From an uncultured Eubacteriales bacterium (GTDB taxonomy: Bacteria; Bacillota; Clostridia; Oscillospirales; Acutalibacteraceae), in contig CAKTTT010000047.1 of the NCBI GenBank assembly GCA_934615635.1, forward strand, positions 1 to 14,177: 14,177 nt of DNA, written 5' to 3'. The notes below the pieces were generated by a model, which saw only the letters and a list, made by a program, of their open reading frames with translations, did no database searches and was not told where the DNA came from. The position numbers and the translations under genes were made by a program. Positions 12,954 through 14,177 of this stretch are shown here, piece after piece (position 1 is the stretch's first letter; each line of letters opens with the position of its first letter).

Positions 12954-13014
12954 CGTTTCCTCTTTTGCCCTCCGCCTATTTCTTCTTTTTCCTGCTCATT
13001 TCATACGCAACGCT

Positions 13015-13051
13015 AAAATTTTCCCGAATCCCCGGCATTGCCTGGGGAATC
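13015..13051 (-). terminator. Weak candidate terminator of the hydrolase gene
   Basis: On the minus strand GATTCCCC-A-GGC, loop AAT, GCCGGGGATTC forms an 11-pair stem with one bulged A and one mismatch. GGGAAAATTTT follows, so the T run comes seven bases after the stem. It lies about 145 bases beyond the hydrolase stop codon. Confidence 0.4.
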
Positions 13052-13194
13052 CTGCAATAAACGGCCGGCCAGTTTTTGCCGAAGCCCGCCATCCTCTTCA
13101 CGCCGTCCGCCCAGGCCCCCGACTGCTTTGACGGTTTTGGCTGTGATAGGCGGCAAAAGCGTCCCGCGACTTCCCTGTTCCGGCGATGGGCGGC

Positions 13195-14136
13195 CTATCT
13201 CCTTTCCTCCATATGATTCTCCATCCAAGCCACCACATCCTCCAAAAACTCATCCTTATTGGTTTCATGATGCAACTCATGCCGCGCCCCCGGATAAAGC
13301 TTCAGGGTCACGTCTCGGACGCCAGAATCCTTCACCAGCGTATACACCTTCCGCACCCCCTTGCCGAACTGGCCCACCGGATCCATATCCCCCGAAAGGA
13401 AGAGAATGGGCAAATCAGCGGGGATTTTTTCGCTCCACTTCCTGCCCGTCACGCTGTACAGAAGCTGAAACAGGTCTCGGAAGCCCGCGTTGGTAAACAC
13501 AAAGCTGGTGGCCGGATCGTCGTCCACCCCCTCGTAGGAAGAGGCGTCCCGGGAAAGCCACTCGTGACCTGTCTTCACCTCACCGTAACGGCTGTTATAT
13601 TCCTTGAAGGCCAGTTTGTTGAGGAAGTCACCCCGGCTGCGGCCGCCACAGAACCGGACCATCAGCCGGGACAGCAGTATCCCGACGCCGTTGAGAGGAT
13701 TGGGGCCGGAGGTGCCGCAGCAGATATAGCCGCTGAGTCCATCGGCATACCGGGTGATGTAATTCCGGGTGATAAAGGAGCCCATGCTGTGTCCCAGCAG
13801 GAAATAGGGCAGCGCGGGGAATCTGGCCTGCATCTCCCGGCGCATCCGGTCCTCATCCTCCACCAGCCGCTTCCAGCCATCCTTCTCTCCGAAATATCCG
13901 AAATTTTCCGCGCTTCCGGCGGTGCGCCCGTGTCCCAGATGGTCGTCGCCGCATACGGCGAAGCCCCGGGCGCACAGCTCCTGAGCGAATTCGTCATACC
14001 GGCGGATATGCTCCACCATCCCGTGGCAGATCTGCACCACGCCCCGGGTCTCTTTCTCCTCCGGCGTCCAAATGCTGGCCTTGACGGTGGTCTTCCCGTC
14101 CGAACTGAGAAAGGCGATTTCCTGCGGCTCCCTCAT
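13195..14136 (-). CDS. Alpha/beta hydrolase (monoacylglycerol lipase/lysophospholipase-like)
   Basis: A 313-residue serine hydrolase of the Hydrolase_4 group, which hydrolyses monoacylglycerols, lysophospholipids or related esters. The triad is readable: nucleophile S117 in LLGHSMGS, acid D252 in SGDMDPVG, and H286 in GARHELHHE. The oxyanion-hole region is QICHGMVEHIRRYD, and DDHLGHGRT is the usual helix-capping motif. No signal peptide or membrane helix is present, so it is cytoplasmic. GGAGGAGGA lies seven bases before the ATG at 14136, and TATAAA just upstream (14162-14157) may be a -10, its -35 being outside the window. It is followed by a long structured spacer and has no operon partner in view. 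The natural substrate is not determined by the sequence. Confidence 0.93.
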   Translation of the reverse strand: MREPQEIAFLSSDGKTTVKASIWTPEEKETRGVVQICHGMVEHIRRYDEFAQELCARGFAVCGDDHLGHGRTAGSAENFGYFGEKDGWKRLVEDEDRMRREMQARFPALPYFLLGHSMGSFITRNYITRYADGLSGYICCGTSGPNPLNGVGILLSRLMVRFCGGRSRGDFLNKLAFKEYNSRYGEVKTGHEWLSRDASSYEGVDDDPATSFVFTNAGFRDLFQLLYSVTGRKWSEKIPADLPILFLSGDMDPVGQFGKGVRKVYTLVKDSGVRDVTLKLYPGARHELHHETNKDEFLEDVVAWMENHMEERR

Positions 14137-14177
14137 GCTGCTTCTCCTCCTCCATATTTATATGAACCTTTACAAAT

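Larger units (their letters stand above)
12503..13194. other. Long palindrome-rich intergenic region
   Basis: About 690 bases separate the hydrolase stop from the glycosyltransferase start. Apart from the promoter, hairpins, weak terminator and one tiny ORF listed separately, I find no convincing gene. Open frames on both strands up to 104 codons are Arg/Gly/Pro-rich, have no family resemblance and lack ribosome sites. A pyrimidine-rich stretch (plus strand, about 12930-12990) lies in the middle. The region resembles an accumulation of structured intergenic repeats or a decayed insertion, but I cannot name it. Confidence 0.5.

Noticed and set aside
13013..13228. A minus-strand frame of 71 codons overlapping the end of the hydrolase gene
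   Set aside because: It overlaps the hydrolase C-terminus and a terminator-like hairpin, and has no ribosome site or motif.
1..14177. CRISPR arrays, tRNA or rRNA genes, phage genes and transposases
   Set aside because: No regularly spaced repeats, cloverleaf-like stretches, rRNA signatures or transposase motifs were seen on either strand.

Overview
The window reads as a GC-rich chromosomal segment of a Gram-positive anaerobe, most likely a gut clostridium of the Oscillospiraceae/Ruminococcaceae type. The indications are the gene families present: a RecD2 helicase, a DUF4364 protein, a CmpB-like membrane protein with a soluble tail, PgeF, and a lipoprotein combining CotH and lamin-tail domains. 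Shine-Dalgarno sites are strong and of the GGAGG type. Taxonomy is inferred from family content and style only. No rRNA, tRNA, CRISPR array, phage gene or insertion-sequence transposase was found. Nearly all genes lie on the minus strand; the DUF4364 gene is the only clear plus-strand gene.

Layout from left to right. (1) 1-2296, minus: an unrecognised 124-residue membrane-anchored protein followed by recD2, whose 3' end lies outside the window. (2) 2459-3887, minus: a uracil permease with a strong terminator behind it and a promoter in front; it diverges from (3) 4178-4831, plus: a DUF4364 protein and its terminator. (4) 5061-8755, minus: a two-gene operon with its own promoter. It encodes a 996-residue lipoprotein (three lamin-tail repeats, a chitobiase-C-like domain, a CotH kinase domain) and then a four-helix DUF3267 HExxH membrane peptidase. 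(5) 9006-12566, minus: a compact operon of GT4 glycosyltransferase, pgeF, CmpB-like membrane protein and CYTH phosphatase, with 1- to 4-base overlaps at two of its three junctions and a terminator at the last stop codon. (6) 12503-13194: about 690 bases without a convincing gene but rich in palindromes. (7) 13195-14136, minus: a monoacylglycerol-lipase-like alpha/beta hydrolase.

Most of this is ordinary housekeeping or cell-envelope content. The less ordinary parts are the CotH lipoprotein/membrane-protease pair, with a well-formed inverted repeat just upstream of its promoter; the coupled glycosyltransferase-PgeF-CmpB-CYTH operon; a possible ten-codon leader peptide whose stop overlaps the DUF4364 start; and the structured spacer at 12503-13194. 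I do not see a clear new defence or mobile system. The CotH/DUF3267 operon is the best candidate for an under-described function, probably protein modification outside the membrane.
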